Positions 1 to 8,309 of a DNA stretch of 64,000 nt are shown piece by piece. The stretch is from Caenimonas koreensis DSM 17982 (GTDB lineage Bacteria; Pseudomonadota; Gammaproteobacteria; Burkholderiales; Burkholderiaceae_C). Location of the stretch: assembly GCF_009646335.1 (NCBI RefSeq), contig NZ_WJBU01000002.1, forward strand, positions 62,001 to 126,000, in the 5' to 3' direction. Below the pieces are notes generated by a model. It was not told the origin of the DNA. It did not search any database and was given only the letters and a program-made list of their open reading frames with translations. Position numbers and translations under genes: made by a program. Within the stretch, counting starts at the first letter, position 1. Each line of letters begins with the position of its first letter.

Positions 1-954
1 TGGACTTCCGTGTCGCGCAAGTCGGTGCTGCCGGTCGTTGAAGAAATGAACGGCCTGCTGTTCTACCCCGTGCAGTACGAAGGTGAAGAGCTCTCCAAGA
101 ACGTGTTCTACACGGGTGCTGCGCCTAACCAGCAAGCCATTCCCGCTGTGGACTACCTGATGTCCAAGGAAGGCGGCGGCGCCAAGCGCTGGGTGCTGCT
201 GGGCACGGACTACGTCTATCCCCGCACGACCAACAAGATCCTGCGCGCCTACCTCAAGAGCAAGGGCGTGAAGGAAGCCGACATCGACGAGAAGTACACG
301 CCGTTCGGCCACAGCGACTACCAGACCATCGTCGCCGACATCAAGAAGTTCTCTGCCGGTGGCAAGACCGCAGTGGTCTCCACCATCAATGGCGATTCGA
401 ACGTGCCCTTCTACAAGGAACTCGGCAACGCAGGCCTGAAGGCCAAGGACGTGCCGGTTGTCGCCTTCTCGGTGGGCGAAGAAGAACTGCGCGGCGTGGA
501 CACGAAGCCGCTGGTGGGTCACCTGGCTGCATGGAACTACTTCATGTCGATCAAGAACCCGACCAACGACGCATTCATCAAGCAGTGGGCTGCCTATTCG
601 AAGGCCAAGAAGTTGCCCGGTGCTGACAAGCCTTTGACCAACGACCCGATGGAAGCCACCTACATCGGCATCCACATGTGGAAGCAGGCTGTTGAGAAGG
701 CCAAGTCCACCGACACCGACAAGGTCATCGCTGCGATGGCGGGCCAGACGTTCAAAGCACCGTCGGGCATCGTCTCGAAGATGGACGAGAAGAACCACCA
801 CCTGCACAAGTCGGTATTCATCGGCGAAGTCAAGGCCGACGGCCAGTTCAACGTGGTGTGGAAGACCCCAGGCCCCGTGAAGGCCAAGCCGTGGTCGCCG
901 TACATCGAAGGCAACGACAAGAAGCCTGACGAGCCCGTGATCGCGAAGAAGTAA
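1..954 (+). CDS. urtA: Urea ABC transporter substrate-binding protein UrtA (C-terminal part, cut by window edge)
   Basis: This is the periplasmic binding protein that delivers urea to the UrtBC permease. The frame is open from the first base, so the roughly 314 visible residues are the C-terminal three quarters of a protein usually a little over 400 residues long; the GTG at base 10 is internal. The visible part shows the type 1 periplasmic-binding fold of UrtA/AmiC proteins, with the family-typical stretches VLLGTDYVYPRTTNKILRAY, FGHSDYQTIVADIKKF and TNDPMEATYIGIHMW, and a lysine/proline-rich end (EPVIAKK). It is followed on the same strand by urtB, urtC, urtD and urtE, which fixes the assignment. 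Nitrogen-limitation control is usual for this operon, but its promoter lies outside the window. Confidence 0.95.
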   Translation, partial: WTSVSRKSVLPVVEEMNGLLFYPVQYEGEELSKNVFYTGAAPNQQAIPAVDYLMSKEGGGAKRWVLLGTDYVYPRTTNKILRAYLKSKGVKEADIDEKYTPFGHSDYQTIVADIKKFSAGGKTAVVSTINGDSNVPFYKELGNAGLKAKDVPVVAFSVGEEELRGVDTKPLVGHLAAWNYFMSIKNPTNDAFIKQWAAYSKAKKLPGADKPLTNDPMEATYIGIHMWKQAVEKAKSTDTDKVIAAMAGQTFKAPSGIVSKMDEKNHHLHKSVFIGEVKADGQFNVVWKTPGPVKAKPWSPYIEGNDKKPDEPVIAKK

Positions 955-966
955 TTCTTGCCTTGC

Positions 967-1067
967 TCCCTCCCCCGTTGGGGGAGGGCTGGGGTGGGGG
1001 CACGCTGCGTGTTTTGAATTGACGCTGTGGTGTGCCCCCATCCCGACCTTCCCCCAGAGGGGGAAGG
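967..1067. repeat. GC-rich palindromic repeat element, copy 1 (urtA-urtB spacer)
   Basis: A hairpin (CCCTCCCCC against GGGGGAGGG, near 970-988) and a second hairpin (CCTTCCCCC-aga-GGGGGAAGG, 1047-1067) flank imperfect inverted arms containing GGGGTGGGGGCAC and GTGCCCCCATCCC. The same architecture recurs at 2720-2831 inside urtC. A smaller inverted repeat (AGAAATGAA / TTCATTTCT, 1075-1100) lies between this element and the urtB start. The element could act as a processing or attenuation structure between the abundant urtA message and urtB; that role is inference. Confidence 0.8.
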
Positions 1068-1112
1068 AGCCTGCAGAAATGAAGGCGTGCTTTCATTTCT
1101 ACAGGTTGTTCA

Positions 1113-2684
1113 ATGCTCATTCGCTTTCTTCTTTTACTCGCCGCACTCTTTGCCGTTCACGCTCACGCCCTGACGCCTGCAGAAGCGCAAGCCATGGCGG
1201 TGGGCGAGAGTGATGCGCGCATTGAAGCGCTGAACAAGGCCGTGGCGGCAGCAGACGACAAGACGGCCGCGTTCATCCAGGCGATGGTGGACGACGCGGT
1301 GAAGATCGCCGCGGGCAAGCCCGTGATCGTGAAGAACGACAAGGCATTCGACCCCGTCACAGGCGCTGAAGTGCCCTTGCCTGCCGACGCAGAAGACGTC
1401 GTGAACAACAACCGCATGCGCGGTGAACTCGATACCGCGATGGCCTCGCTGCGCCTGTTCTCCAAAGACGACAAGGAGCGCGCGGCAGCCATCAAGACTT
1501 TGCAGAACGACACCGAAGAGACGAAGCTGCCTCTCATCGAGAAGGCGCTCGCGGCAGAAGCCAACCCGCAGTTGAAGGAGAACCTTGCACTGATTCGCGC
1601 GTCCGTGTTGCTCGCTTCGAGCGACAAAGCCAAGCGGCTCGACGCCATCAAGCTGCTGTCACAGAGCACGAACCCGAACACCAAGACGCTGCTGATCGAA
1701 CGCATCAAGGTCGAGACAGAAGCCGACGTGAAGTCCGCGCTGGAAGCAGCGCTGCGCACGGTGGAGGCGGCGCTGGCATGGGGCGACAAAGTCGGCGCGA
1801 TCTTCTCGGGCATCAGCCTCGGCTCGATCCTGCTGCTCGTGGCGCTGGGCCTGGCGATCACGTACGGGTTGATGGGCGTGATCAACATGGCGCACGGCGA
1901 GCTGATGATGATCGGCGCCTACGCCACGTATGTGGTGCAGGGCCTGTTTCGCCAGTACCTGCCGGGCAGCTTCGACTGGTACCTCATCGCTGCTGTGCCG
2001 GTTGCGTTTGCAGCGTCTGCCGTGATGGGTGCGATTCTTGAGCGCAGCGTGATCCGCTTTTTATATGGCCGCCCGCTGGAGACGTTGCTGGCCACCTGGG
2101 GCATCAGCCTGATGCTGCAGCAGCTCGTGCGCAGCGTGTTCGGTGCGCAGAACGTCGGCGTTGAAAACCCCAGCTGGATGTCCGGCGGTGTGGTGGTGAT
2201 GGGCAACCTGCAGCTGCCGTGGAACCGCATCATCATCATCGGCTTCGCTTTCGCAGTGCTCGTGGGCATGGCGCTGCTCATTGCTCGCACACGCCTGGGC
2301 CTGTTCGTGCGCGGCGTGACGCAGAACCGACCGATCGCTTCGTGCATGGGTGTGAACACCGCGCGCATCGACACGTACGCCTTTGCGCTCGGCTCCGGCA
2401 TTGCGGGGCTGGCCGGTTGTGCGCTGAGCCAGATCGGCAATGTGGGGCCTGACCTGGGGCAGGGCTACATCGTCGATTCATTCATGGTGGTGGTGCTCGG
2501 CGGTGTGGGGCAGCTGGCAGGCACTGTGTATGCCGCGCTGGGCCTGGGCATCCTCAACAAGTTTCTTGAAGGCTGGGCCGGCGCCGTGCTCGCGAAGATC
2601 GCTGTGCTCGTGCTGATCATCATCTTCATCCAGAAGCGGCCGCAGGGCATCTTCGCGATGAAGGGCCGGAGTGCTGAGGCATGA
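1113..2684 (+). CDS. urtB: Urea ABC transporter permease UrtB
   Basis: Inner-membrane permease of the branched-chain amino acid type (LivH-like) that forms the urea channel with UrtC. Residues 1-20 are a cleavable signal peptide (MLIRFLLLLAALFAVHAHA). About 200 residues of helical extracytoplasmic domain follow, as is typical of UrtB, and the LivH-like membrane domain begins near residue 225 (GISLGSILLLVALGLAITYG) with the conserved GVINMAHGELMMIGAY motif. The length of 523 residues is normal for UrtB. The ATG at 1113 has only a weak AGG-type ribosome binding site. The stop codon overlaps the urtC start (ATGA), indicating translational coupling. Confidence 0.96.
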   Translation: MLIRFLLLLAALFAVHAHALTPAEAQAMAVGESDARIEALNKAVAAADDKTAAFIQAMVDDAVKIAAGKPVIVKNDKAFDPVTGAEVPLPADAEDVVNNNRMRGELDTAMASLRLFSKDDKERAAAIKTLQNDTEETKLPLIEKALAAEANPQLKENLALIRASVLLASSDKAKRLDAIKLLSQSTNPNTKTLLIERIKVETEADVKSALEAALRTVEAALAWGDKVGAIFSGISLGSILLLVALGLAITYGLMGVINMAHGELMMIGAYATYVVQGLFRQYLPGSFDWYLIAAVPVAFAASAVMGAILERSVIRFLYGRPLETLLATWGISLMLQQLVRSVFGAQNVGVENPSWMSGGVVVMGNLQLPWNRIIIIGFAFAVLVGMALLIARTRLGLFVRGVTQNRPIASCMGVNTARIDTYAFALGSGIAGLAGCALSQIGNVGPDLGQGYIVDSFMVVVLGGVGQLAGTVYAALGLGILNKFLEGWAGAVLAKIAVLVLIIIFIQKRPQGIFAMKGRSAEA

Positions 2685-3904
2685 CCGCTGTGAACCAGAC
2701 GGATGCCCTGACTTCAGAACCCTCCCCCTCCGGGGGAGGGCAGGGTGGGGGCACAGCGGCCGTTACGCCCACCACACTGCTTGCCAGTGCACCGAGTGCC
2801 CCCACCCCGGCCCTCCCCCAGAGGGAGAGGGTGTTAAGTGGCGCCGGCTGGACGGCGTGGCTGGTCGCGCTGATCATCGTCTGCGCTGTCGCGCCGCTGC
2901 TCAATCTTGTCGTGCCTCAGAGCAGCCCCTTCCACATGAGCGCGTATGCAGTCGCGCTGGTCGGCAAGATCATGTGCTACGCCATCTGCGCGCTGGCCAT
3001 GGACTTGATCTGGGGCTACACCGGCATCCTCTCGCTGGGCCACGGCCTGTTCTTTGCACTCGGCGGCTATGCGATGGGCATGTACCTCATGCGCCAGATC
3101 GGCCGCGACGGTCAATACCACTCCGACCTGCCCGACTTCATGGTGTTCCTCGACTGGAAAGCGCTGCCGTGGCACTGGACGTTCTCGGGCAGCTTCGGCG
3201 CCACGCTGTTTCTGGTGGTGGCCGTGCCGGGCATCGTCGCTTTCATCTTCGGCTTCTTCGCCTTCCGCTCGCGCATCAAGGGCGTGTATTTCTCCATCAT
3301 CACGCAGGCCATGACGTTCGCCGCGATGCTGCTGTTCTTTCGCAATGAAACAGGTTTTGGCGGCAACAACGGCTTTACCGACTTCAAGCGCATCCTCGAC
3401 ATTCCCGTGCAAACGCCGCAGATGCGCATGACGCTTTTCGTGCTCACCGGCGTGACGCTGCTCGTCTTCTTCCTGTTCGGCAGGTGGCTGGTTGCCAGCA
3501 AGTTCGGCCGTGTGCTGCAAGCCATTCGCGATGCGGAAACGCGCGTCATGTTCTCCGGCTACAACCCGATCGGCTACAAGCTCACCATCTGGACGATCTC
3601 CGCCATGATGTGCGGCATTGCAGGCGCGCTTTATGTGCCGCAAGTCGGCATCATCAACCCGAGCGAGATGAGCCCAGCCAACTCCATTGAGATCGCGATC
3701 TGGGCAGCGGTGGGCGGCCGCGCCACGCTGATCGGGCCCATCGTCGGCGCGTTCATCGTCAATGGCGCCAAGAGCTGGCTCACGGTGGTCGCGCCCGAGT
3801 TCTGGCTCTACTTCCTGGGCGCACTGTTCATCGCCGTCACGCTCTTCCTGCCGAATGGTGTGGTGGGCCTGGTCAAACAAGTGAAGGCGAAGCTGCGCAA
3901 ATGA
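2681..3904 (+). CDS. urtC: Urea ABC transporter permease UrtC, with a repeat-encoded N-terminal extension
   Basis: Second membrane subunit of the urea importer (LivM-like). The first transmembrane helix begins near residue 55 (WTAWLVALIIVCAVAPLLNL), and the LivM signature ALAMDLIWGYTGILSLGHG follows near residue 105. The end (LYFLGALFIAVTLFLPNGVVGL) is typical of the family. Residues about 14-50 are encoded by a copy of the palindromic repeat that also lies upstream of urtB. They read as low-complexity Ser/Gly/Pro sequence (PSPSGGGQGGG ... PTPALPQRE) not expected in UrtC. The element has kept the frame open, so the protein is probably functional with a disordered cytoplasmic tail. The gene overlaps urtB and urtD by four bases each. 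Confidence 0.95.
   Translation: MTAVNQTDALTSEPSPSGGGQGGGTAAVTPTTLLASAPSAPTPALPQRERVLSGAGWTAWLVALIIVCAVAPLLNLVVPQSSPFHMSAYAVALVGKIMCYAICALAMDLIWGYTGILSLGHGLFFALGGYAMGMYLMRQIGRDGQYHSDLPDFMVFLDWKALPWHWTFSGSFGATLFLVVAVPGIVAFIFGFFAFRSRIKGVYFSIITQAMTFAAMLLFFRNETGFGGNNGFTDFKRILDIPVQTPQMRMTLFVLTGVTLLVFFLFGRWLVASKFGRVLQAIRDAETRVMFSGYNPIGYKLTIWTISAMMCGIAGALYVPQVGIINPSEMSPANSIEIAIWAAVGGRATLIGPIVGAFIVNGAKSWLTVVAPEFWLYFLGALFIAVTLFLPNGVVGLVKQVKAKLRK
2720..2831. repeat. GC-rich palindromic repeat element, copy 2, inside the urtC 5' coding region
   Basis: Same plan as the element at 967-1067: an end hairpin (CCCTCCCCC-tc-CGGGGGAGGG), an arm containing CAGGGTGGGGGCAC, a central loop, the inverted arm GTGCCCCCACCCC and a closing hairpin (CCCTCCCCC-aga-GGGAGAGGG). 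It lies wholly within the urtC reading frame and is translated. The central loop differs from copy 1, so only the arms are conserved. Confidence 0.85.
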
Positions 3905-4773
3905 CGCCCGACCTGTTCGAAGAAGGTGCCAAGCGCCTGGAGCGCAAGGAGCAAGTGCTGCGCGGCAAGACCGAATCGGGCGGGCGCTCGGCGGGCTTCG
4001 CGCGGCCGCATACGGCGGGCGAAGTCGATGTCACGCATGGCCGCATCCTGTACCTCGAAGACGTGACGGTGAGCTTTGATGGCTTCAAGGCGATCAACAA
4101 CCTCTCGCTCGACATCGCGCCCGGCGAGCTGCGCTGCATCATCGGCCCGAACGGTGCCGGCAAGACCACGATGATGGACATCATCACCGGCAAGACGCGG
4201 CCCGACAGCGGCACAGTGTTCTTCGGCAGCACCATCGACTTGCTGCGCTACACCGAACCTGAAATTGCGCAGATGGGCATTGGCCGCAAGTTCCAGAAAC
4301 CCACGGTATTCGAGCAGCTCACTGTGTTCGAAAACCTCGAACTCGCACTCAAGACGAACAAGGGCGTGAAGGCATCGATGTTCTTCCGCCTCGATTCCGG
4401 CGAGAGCGACCGCGTGGCCGAAGTGCTGCACACGATTCATCTGGCCGATAGCGTGACGCGCCTGGCGGGCACGCTGAGCCATGGCCAGAAGCAGTGGCTG
4501 GAGATCGGCATGCTGCTCATGCAAGACCCGAAGCTGCTGCTGCTCGATGAGCCCGTGGCGGGCATGACAGATGAAGAAACATCACGCACCGCCGAGCTGT
4601 TCCTCACGCTCAAGGGCAAGCATTCGCTCATGGTCGTGGAGCACGACATGAGCTTCATCAAGGTGATCTCCGAAATCGTCACGGTGCTCTCCGAGGGCTC
4701 GGTGCTTGCGCAGGGCACGCTGGAGCAAGTGCAAAACGATGAGCGCGTGATCGAGGTGTACCTCGGGCGCTAG
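3901..4773 (+). CDS. urtD: Urea ABC transporter ATP-binding protein UrtD
   Basis: Cytoplasmic ATPase subunit (LivG-like) that powers urea import with UrtE. It shows Walker A (GPNGAGKTT, near residue 82), the signature region (LSHGQKQWLEIGMLL), Walker B (LLLLDEPVAGMT) and the switch histidine (VVEHDM). The protein has 290 residues. About 45 residues precede the ABC fold and read MTPDLFEEGAKRLERKEQVL, which is usual for UrtD. Its ATG overlaps the urtC stop (ATGA), so translation is coupled. Confidence 0.96.
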   Translation: MTPDLFEEGAKRLERKEQVLRGKTESGGRSAGFARPHTAGEVDVTHGRILYLEDVTVSFDGFKAINNLSLDIAPGELRCIIGPNGAGKTTMMDIITGKTRPDSGTVFFGSTIDLLRYTEPEIAQMGIGRKFQKPTVFEQLTVFENLELALKTNKGVKASMFFRLDSGESDRVAEVLHTIHLADSVTRLAGTLSHGQKQWLEIGMLLMQDPKLLLLDEPVAGMTDEETSRTAELFLTLKGKHSLMVVEHDMSFIKVISEIVTVLSEGSVLAQGTLEQVQNDERVIEVYLGR

Positions 4774-4804
4774 AGCGCCCACCACGCACGAGCCGCACAA
4801 CACC

Positions 4805-5497
4805 ATGCTGAACGTCAAGAACATCAACCAGTACTACGGCGGCTCGCACATCCTGCGCGATGTGAGCCTGCAAGCGCAGATCGGCCGCGTGACGGTGCTG
4901 CTCGGACGCAATGGCGTCGGCAAGACGACGCTGCTGAAGTCACTGATGGGGCTGGTGCCTATCCGCACCGGCAGTATTGAATTCGAGGGCAAGGCGATCC
5001 ATAACGCAACGCCGTACAACCGTGCGCGCGCGGGCATCGGCTTTGTGCCGCAAGGCCGCGAGATCTTCGCGCGGCTGACGGTGGAAGAAAACCTGCGCAT
5101 GGGCCTGGCGTACAAACCCGCTGGAACGCCCGTGCCCGCAGAGTTGTATGAGTTGTTCCCCGTGCTCAAGCAAATGCTGGGGCGCCGCGGTGGTGATCTT
5201 TCAGGTGGCCAGCAGCAGCAACTGGCCATTGCGCGCGCGTTGGCAGCCAAGCCGAAATTGTTGATTCTCGATGAGCCGACAGAAGGTATCCAGCCCAGCA
5301 TCATCAAAGACATCGGCCGCGTGATCCGCATGCTCGCCGACCGGGGTGACATGGCCATCCTGCTGGTCGAGCAGTACTACGACTTTGCGCAGGAACTGGC
5401 TGACGACTACCTGGTGATGGAGCGCGGTGAGTTCATTGCGCGCGGTCTGGGCAAGGACATGGAAGCGCAGGGCGTGCGTCAACTTGTCGCTATTTGA
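4805..5497 (+). CDS. urtE: Urea ABC transporter ATP-binding protein UrtE
   Basis: Second ATPase subunit (LivF-like, 230 residues). Visible are Walker A (GRNGVGKTT), the Q-loop segment (GFVPQGREIF), the LSGGQQQQLAIARAL signature, Walker B (KLLILDEPTEGIQPSI) and the H-loop region, where the usual histidine position reads VEQYYDF as is typical of UrtE/LivF. It starts 31 bases after urtD and closes the urt operon. Urease structural genes, often next in line, are not found here; the next downstream genes are short membrane proteins. Confidence 0.96.
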   Translation: MLNVKNINQYYGGSHILRDVSLQAQIGRVTVLLGRNGVGKTTLLKSLMGLVPIRTGSIEFEGKAIHNATPYNRARAGIGFVPQGREIFARLTVEENLRMGLAYKPAGTPVPAELYELFPVLKQMLGRRGGDLSGGQQQQLAIARALAAKPKLLILDEPTEGIQPSIIKDIGRVIRMLADRGDMAILLVEQYYDFAQELADDYLVMERGEFIARGLGKDMEAQGVRQLVAI

Positions 5498-5619
5498 GCT
5501 TTGCCGGCAAGGTGAAACGTAGGTACGTGCTGACGGCGCTTCGCGCGCCTGTCGTGCAGCCCGAGCGACGCGGCGTGGTTAATGTTGAAACATCAACTTC
5601 ACCCACAGGGAGAAATCAG

Positions 5620-5694
5620 ATGCCCGTCATTCTCTGGCTACTCGGACTTCCGCTGACTGTCGTGCTCTTGCTGATGCTCTTGCACGTGATCTGA
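5620..5694 (+). CDS. Predicted 24-residue single-span membrane peptide
   Basis: A 24-codon reading frame starting MPVILWLLGLPLTVVLLLML and consisting almost entirely of one hydrophobic helix. It has a good ribosome binding site (AGGGAGA, about 8 bases before ATG). A small palindrome (GTTGA-aaca-TCAAC, 5584-5597) lies upstream, and an intrinsic terminator follows immediately (5719-5745). That unit of operator-like palindrome, ribosome binding site, short frame and terminator supports a genuine microprotein gene separate from urtE. No function can be assigned. A longer upstream start at 5494 in the same frame reads through non-hydrophobic sequence and is less likely. Confidence 0.6.
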   Translation: MPVILWLLGLPLTVVLLLMLLHVI

Positions 5695-5712
5695 CCTGCA
5701 GGTCAGAACTTT

Positions 5713-5910
5713 TCATTTCGGGGCTTCGGCCCCGTTTTCGTTTTTAGCGCCTGCGGTCACGGCGCGCGGGCCCATCGGGGCTGCCACGGCCGCTTCATCG
5801 CGGGTGACGGCGGTGCTGTCGAAATAGAAGCCCAGCGCCAGGACTGCAGCGATCAGCACCGCGGGAAAAACGGCGTCAGTGCTCATGGAACGTGGTTTGC
5901 GATTGGACAC
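5713..5910 (-). CDS. Hypothetical small membrane-anchored protein
   Basis: A 65-residue frame starting at a GTG (5910), or 57 residues from the in-frame ATG at 5886. It has one hydrophobic segment (FPAVLIAAVLALGFYF) and then a charged, alanine-rich tail. The last codons (NGAEAPK) are encoded by the stem of the plus-strand terminator, so the gene and the terminator share DNA. It is convergent with the 24-residue peptide gene. No family is recognised. The single membrane span and the good fit between frame and codon use make it plausible but not certain. Confidence 0.4.
   Translation of the reverse strand: MSNRKPRSMSTDAVFPAVLIAAVLALGFYFDSTAVTRDEAAVAAPMGPRAVTAGAKNENGAEAPK
5719..5745 (+). terminator. 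Intrinsic terminator after the small membrane peptide
   Basis: A perfect 6-bp stem CGGGGC / GCCCCG with a UUCG tetraloop, followed by TTTTCGTTTTT. It would end transcripts arriving from urtE or from the 24-codon peptide gene. Confidence 0.85.
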
Positions 5911-6000
5911 AAGCCCAAGGGTAACGGCTGCGGCGCCGCCTGTGTGCGCAGCAGCACGACATGTGCAATTGCTGAGAACTAGTTTGCAGAATTTGTAGGC

Positions 6001-6032
6001 AAAAAAAAGACGGACTCTGAAGAGTCCGTCTT
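6001..6032 (-). terminator. Intrinsic terminator for the minus-strand secreted protein gene
   Basis: A perfect 10-bp stem AGACGGACTC / GAGTCCGTCT with a four-base loop. On the minus strand it is followed by a run of T residues (the A run at 6001-6007). It lies just beyond the stop codon of the gene at 6065-6553. Confidence 0.9.
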
Positions 6033-6064
6033 GCTCCCTGACCTTGCCTGTATGGTTTTTGCGA

Positions 6065-6553
6065 TTACTTTTTGGGAATCAGGATCACCGGTTCAGCCGT
6101 CTTGGGCTCGATCGTGACCGCTTTGCCGTTGGCCGGGATCACCACAGTTTCCACTTCGCGGATCACGCCGCCGCCAGCCACGCTGCCGTCGGTGCTGCCC
6201 AGGCCCTGCATGCGCGCCTTGCATGCGGCCAGCTCTTCTGCCTTGAACACGTCACAACGCGCGGCGGCGTTGGCCCGGAACTGCGCGCCGGAGTTGTCCA
6301 GCACGCCGTTCTTCTTGTCAGCCTGTGCATTGCGGGCTTCTTTCAGGCAGGTGTCGCGGTCTTGCTGTGTACGGCCGGTGTTGCAGGCCAGGACTTCGCT
6401 CGCGAAGCTGCCCGACGCATCGATGCCGGTCGTGCCTGTGGCGACTTGTGCTGTTGCCGCGGTCATGGCCAGCAGCGCGGCAATGCCGAAGGAGGCAAGA
6501 CACTTGCGCGATTGGCCTGAGTCGCGTGACTGGGGTGATACGGTTTTGGGCAT
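6065..6553 (-). CDS. Hypothetical secreted or periplasmic protein with four cysteines
   Basis: 162 residues with a signal peptide whose hydrophobic core is near residues 20-35 (ASFGIAALLAMTAATAQVA). The mature part carries four cysteines in a helical, Ala/Lys/Arg-rich context (EVLACNTGRTQQDRDTCLKE and RCDVFKAEELAACKARMQG), suggesting two disulphides outside the cytoplasm. A proline/valine-rich C terminus follows. The start has a clear ribosome binding site (CAGGAG, 6 bases before ATG), and a strong terminator follows the stop, so it is a single-gene unit. I recognise the general look of a conserved Burkholderiales hypothetical protein but know no function. Confidence 0.75.
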   Translation of the reverse strand: MPKTVSPQSRDSGQSRKCLASFGIAALLAMTAATAQVATGTTGIDASGSFASEVLACNTGRTQQDRDTCLKEARNAQADKKNGVLDNSGAQFRANAAARCDVFKAEELAACKARMQGLGSTDGSVAGGGVIREVETVVIPANGKAVTIEPKTAEPVILIPKK

Positions 6554-6711
6554 GGTGGACTCCTGCGGGTTCTGTACTTCAAATTCGATGACTGAAGTCT
6601 AGGAACCAGGCTGGCGCACGGATGCCGGAGAAGACACCGCGAGTAGTACGGCATTGCGCCGCATTGCGGGTAGGACAGCCCTTACGGCAGAGCCACACGC
6701 AGCCCGCAGGT

Positions 6712-7542
6712 CTACAACGCCCAGGTGCGCGGTACGGTGGCGGCCAGGCCCCACAGGGCAGGCCGCCACGCCGCGCGGATCGACTTGAGCAACGCAATCG
6801 CAGGCTCGACCAGCGGAGCGAGCGCTCGCACGACAACCACACGCGGGTTCGGTGAAGTCGCCCCCGCGAATGCCGACAACGGATGACTTGCGATCCGCTC
6901 GCGGGCCAGCTCCAGCGCCAGCTCGCGCCTGGCCTTGGGCATGTCGCTGCCAGAGACAAAGAACAAGGTGGCGAGGCAGCGCTGGCCCGCCAGCCCGAGT
7001 GGCCCGTTGAGCAGCCCTTCGTCGCCGGCAGAGATCGTGCCGCGCTCCAGCCACGCGCCACGCAGCTCGATGTGCTGGCGCAAGGTGCCCATCTCGAAGG
7101 GCAGCTGCGCGGCAGGAAGTCCCAGCGCTGCAATGTCCCAGCCGAGCAGCTCGGCCGTGGGTGCGAGCTCCATCGTCACACGGTTTTCGGCATTGCAGCC
7201 GCTGTAGCAGATGGCTTCCAGCGGCATCCACTCCAGGCGCGCGCCGTCGGCGAGCGAAAGGCTGGTGCGCTGCACGGCGGCCTCGCCTTCAGACCGGTAA
7301 AAGCGCGAGGCGCCCGGCGTCGTGATCAGCCCGTGCGTGCCCGGCCCGGCATGCACGTCAACGGCGAGCGTGTCACCGCCCACCAGGCCGCTGGGCGGAT
7401 GCACCAGCACGTTGTGCGAGATCGCATCGCCCTCCGGGTAGAGCGTTTGCAGGATGCGCAGCGGGCCATCGTGCTCAAAGCGCGCAACGCAACGCCCCGC
7501 TTCCATGCGCAGGTCGAGTTTGAGCTGGGCGCGCCATGACAT
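6712..7542 (-). CDS. ureD: Urease accessory protein UreD (UreH)
   Basis: UreD is the scaffold that binds apo-urease and, with UreF and UreG, helps insert nickel. About 276 residues match the family: FEHDGPLRILQTLYPEG, the glycine-rich LVGGDTLAVDV, TTPGASRFYRS, and the conserved WMPLEAICYSGCNAEN region. An ATG ten codons upstream (7572) is possible, but the ATG at 7542 overlaps the stop of the preceding permease gene (TGATG), so it is preferred. Unusually, ureD is the last gene of an ABC transporter operon and no ureA, B, C, E, F or G is visible in the window. The rest of the urease cluster must be elsewhere, perhaps beyond the left edge. Confidence 0.93.
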   Translation of the reverse strand: MSWRAQLKLDLRMEAGRCVARFEHDGPLRILQTLYPEGDAISHNVLVHPPSGLVGGDTLAVDVHAGPGTHGLITTPGASRFYRSEGEAAVQRTSLSLADGARLEWMPLEAICYSGCNAENRVTMELAPTAELLGWDIAALGLPAAQLPFEMGTLRQHIELRGAWLERGTISAGDEGLLNGPLGLAGQRCLATLFFVSGSDMPKARRELALELARERIASHPLSAFAGATSPNPRVVVVRALAPLVEPAIALLKSIRAAWRPALWGLAATVPRTWAL

Positions 7543-8309
7543 CAGTGCCATTGCGAGCCGCGGTGCGCCCACGCCGTCGTGTGCTTTTCGAGCAGGCTGA
7601 ACAGCTCGTACATCAGCATGGCCATCGCGCCGATCACCACGAGCCCGGCAAAGGCCAGCCCCATCTGCATGGCAGAGCCTGCGGAGATCAGCAGGTAGCC
7701 GATGCCCTCATTGGCGGCAGTCATCTCCGACACCGTCGTACCCACGAAGGCGAGGGTGATCGCGACTTTCAACGAAGCATAGAAGTACGGCATGGACCGC
7801 GGCAGCCCTACTTTGACCAGCACGTCCCATCGCCTGGCACCCAGCACGCGCAACACGTCTTCGAGCTCGGGCTCCAGCGTGGCAAGCCCGGTGGCGATGT
7901 TGACCATGATCGGGAAGAACGAGATGAGAAAAGCCGTGAGAATCGCCGGCCCCACGCCAATGCCAAACCACACCACCAGGATAGGCACGAAGGCCGCCTT
8001 GGGCAGCGCATTGAACGCCGTCATCAGCGGATACACGGCTGCATACGCCAGGCGCGAACTGCCAATGAGAAAGCCCAGCATCACACCCACAACGATCGCA
8101 ATGCCGAAGCCGGCCATCGTCACCCACAGCGTGCGCCACGCGTGGCCCGCAATCAGCGCGCGGTATTCGACCATCTGGCTCCAGATGCGCGCCGGGCTCG
8201 GGAAGATGAACTCGGACACGTTGAACGCCGAGCAGATCACCTGCCACAGCACGACGAACGCCACGAGCAGCACCCACGGTGCCCACAGTTCGAGCTGGCG
8301 TTGCTTCAT
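7542..8309 (-). CDS. NitT/TauT-family ABC transporter permease
   Basis: 255 residues of an inner-membrane permease of the SsuC/TauC/NrtB type. Several hydrophobic helices are visible (WAPWVLLVAFVVLWQVICSA; GFGIAIVVGVMLGFLIGSS), together with the EAA-like loop that contacts the ATPase. The start overlaps the ATPase stop (TGATG) and the end overlaps ureD in the same way, so the four genes are translationally chained. The linkage to ureD and to the urea and purine genes suggests the substrate is a nitrogen compound such as a ureide, pyrimidine or nitrile-like molecule; the sequence itself does not settle it. Confidence 0.9.
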   Translation of the reverse strand: MKQRQLELWAPWVLLVAFVVLWQVICSAFNVSEFIFPSPARIWSQMVEYRALIAGHAWRTLWVTMAGFGIAIVVGVMLGFLIGSSRLAYAAVYPLMTAFNALPKAAFVPILVVWFGIGVGPAILTAFLISFFPIMVNIATGLATLEPELEDVLRVLGARRWDVLVKVGLPRSMPYFYASLKVAITLAFVGTTVSEMTAANEGIGYLLISAGSAMQMGLAFAGLVVIGAMAMLMYELFSLLEKHTTAWAHRGSQWH

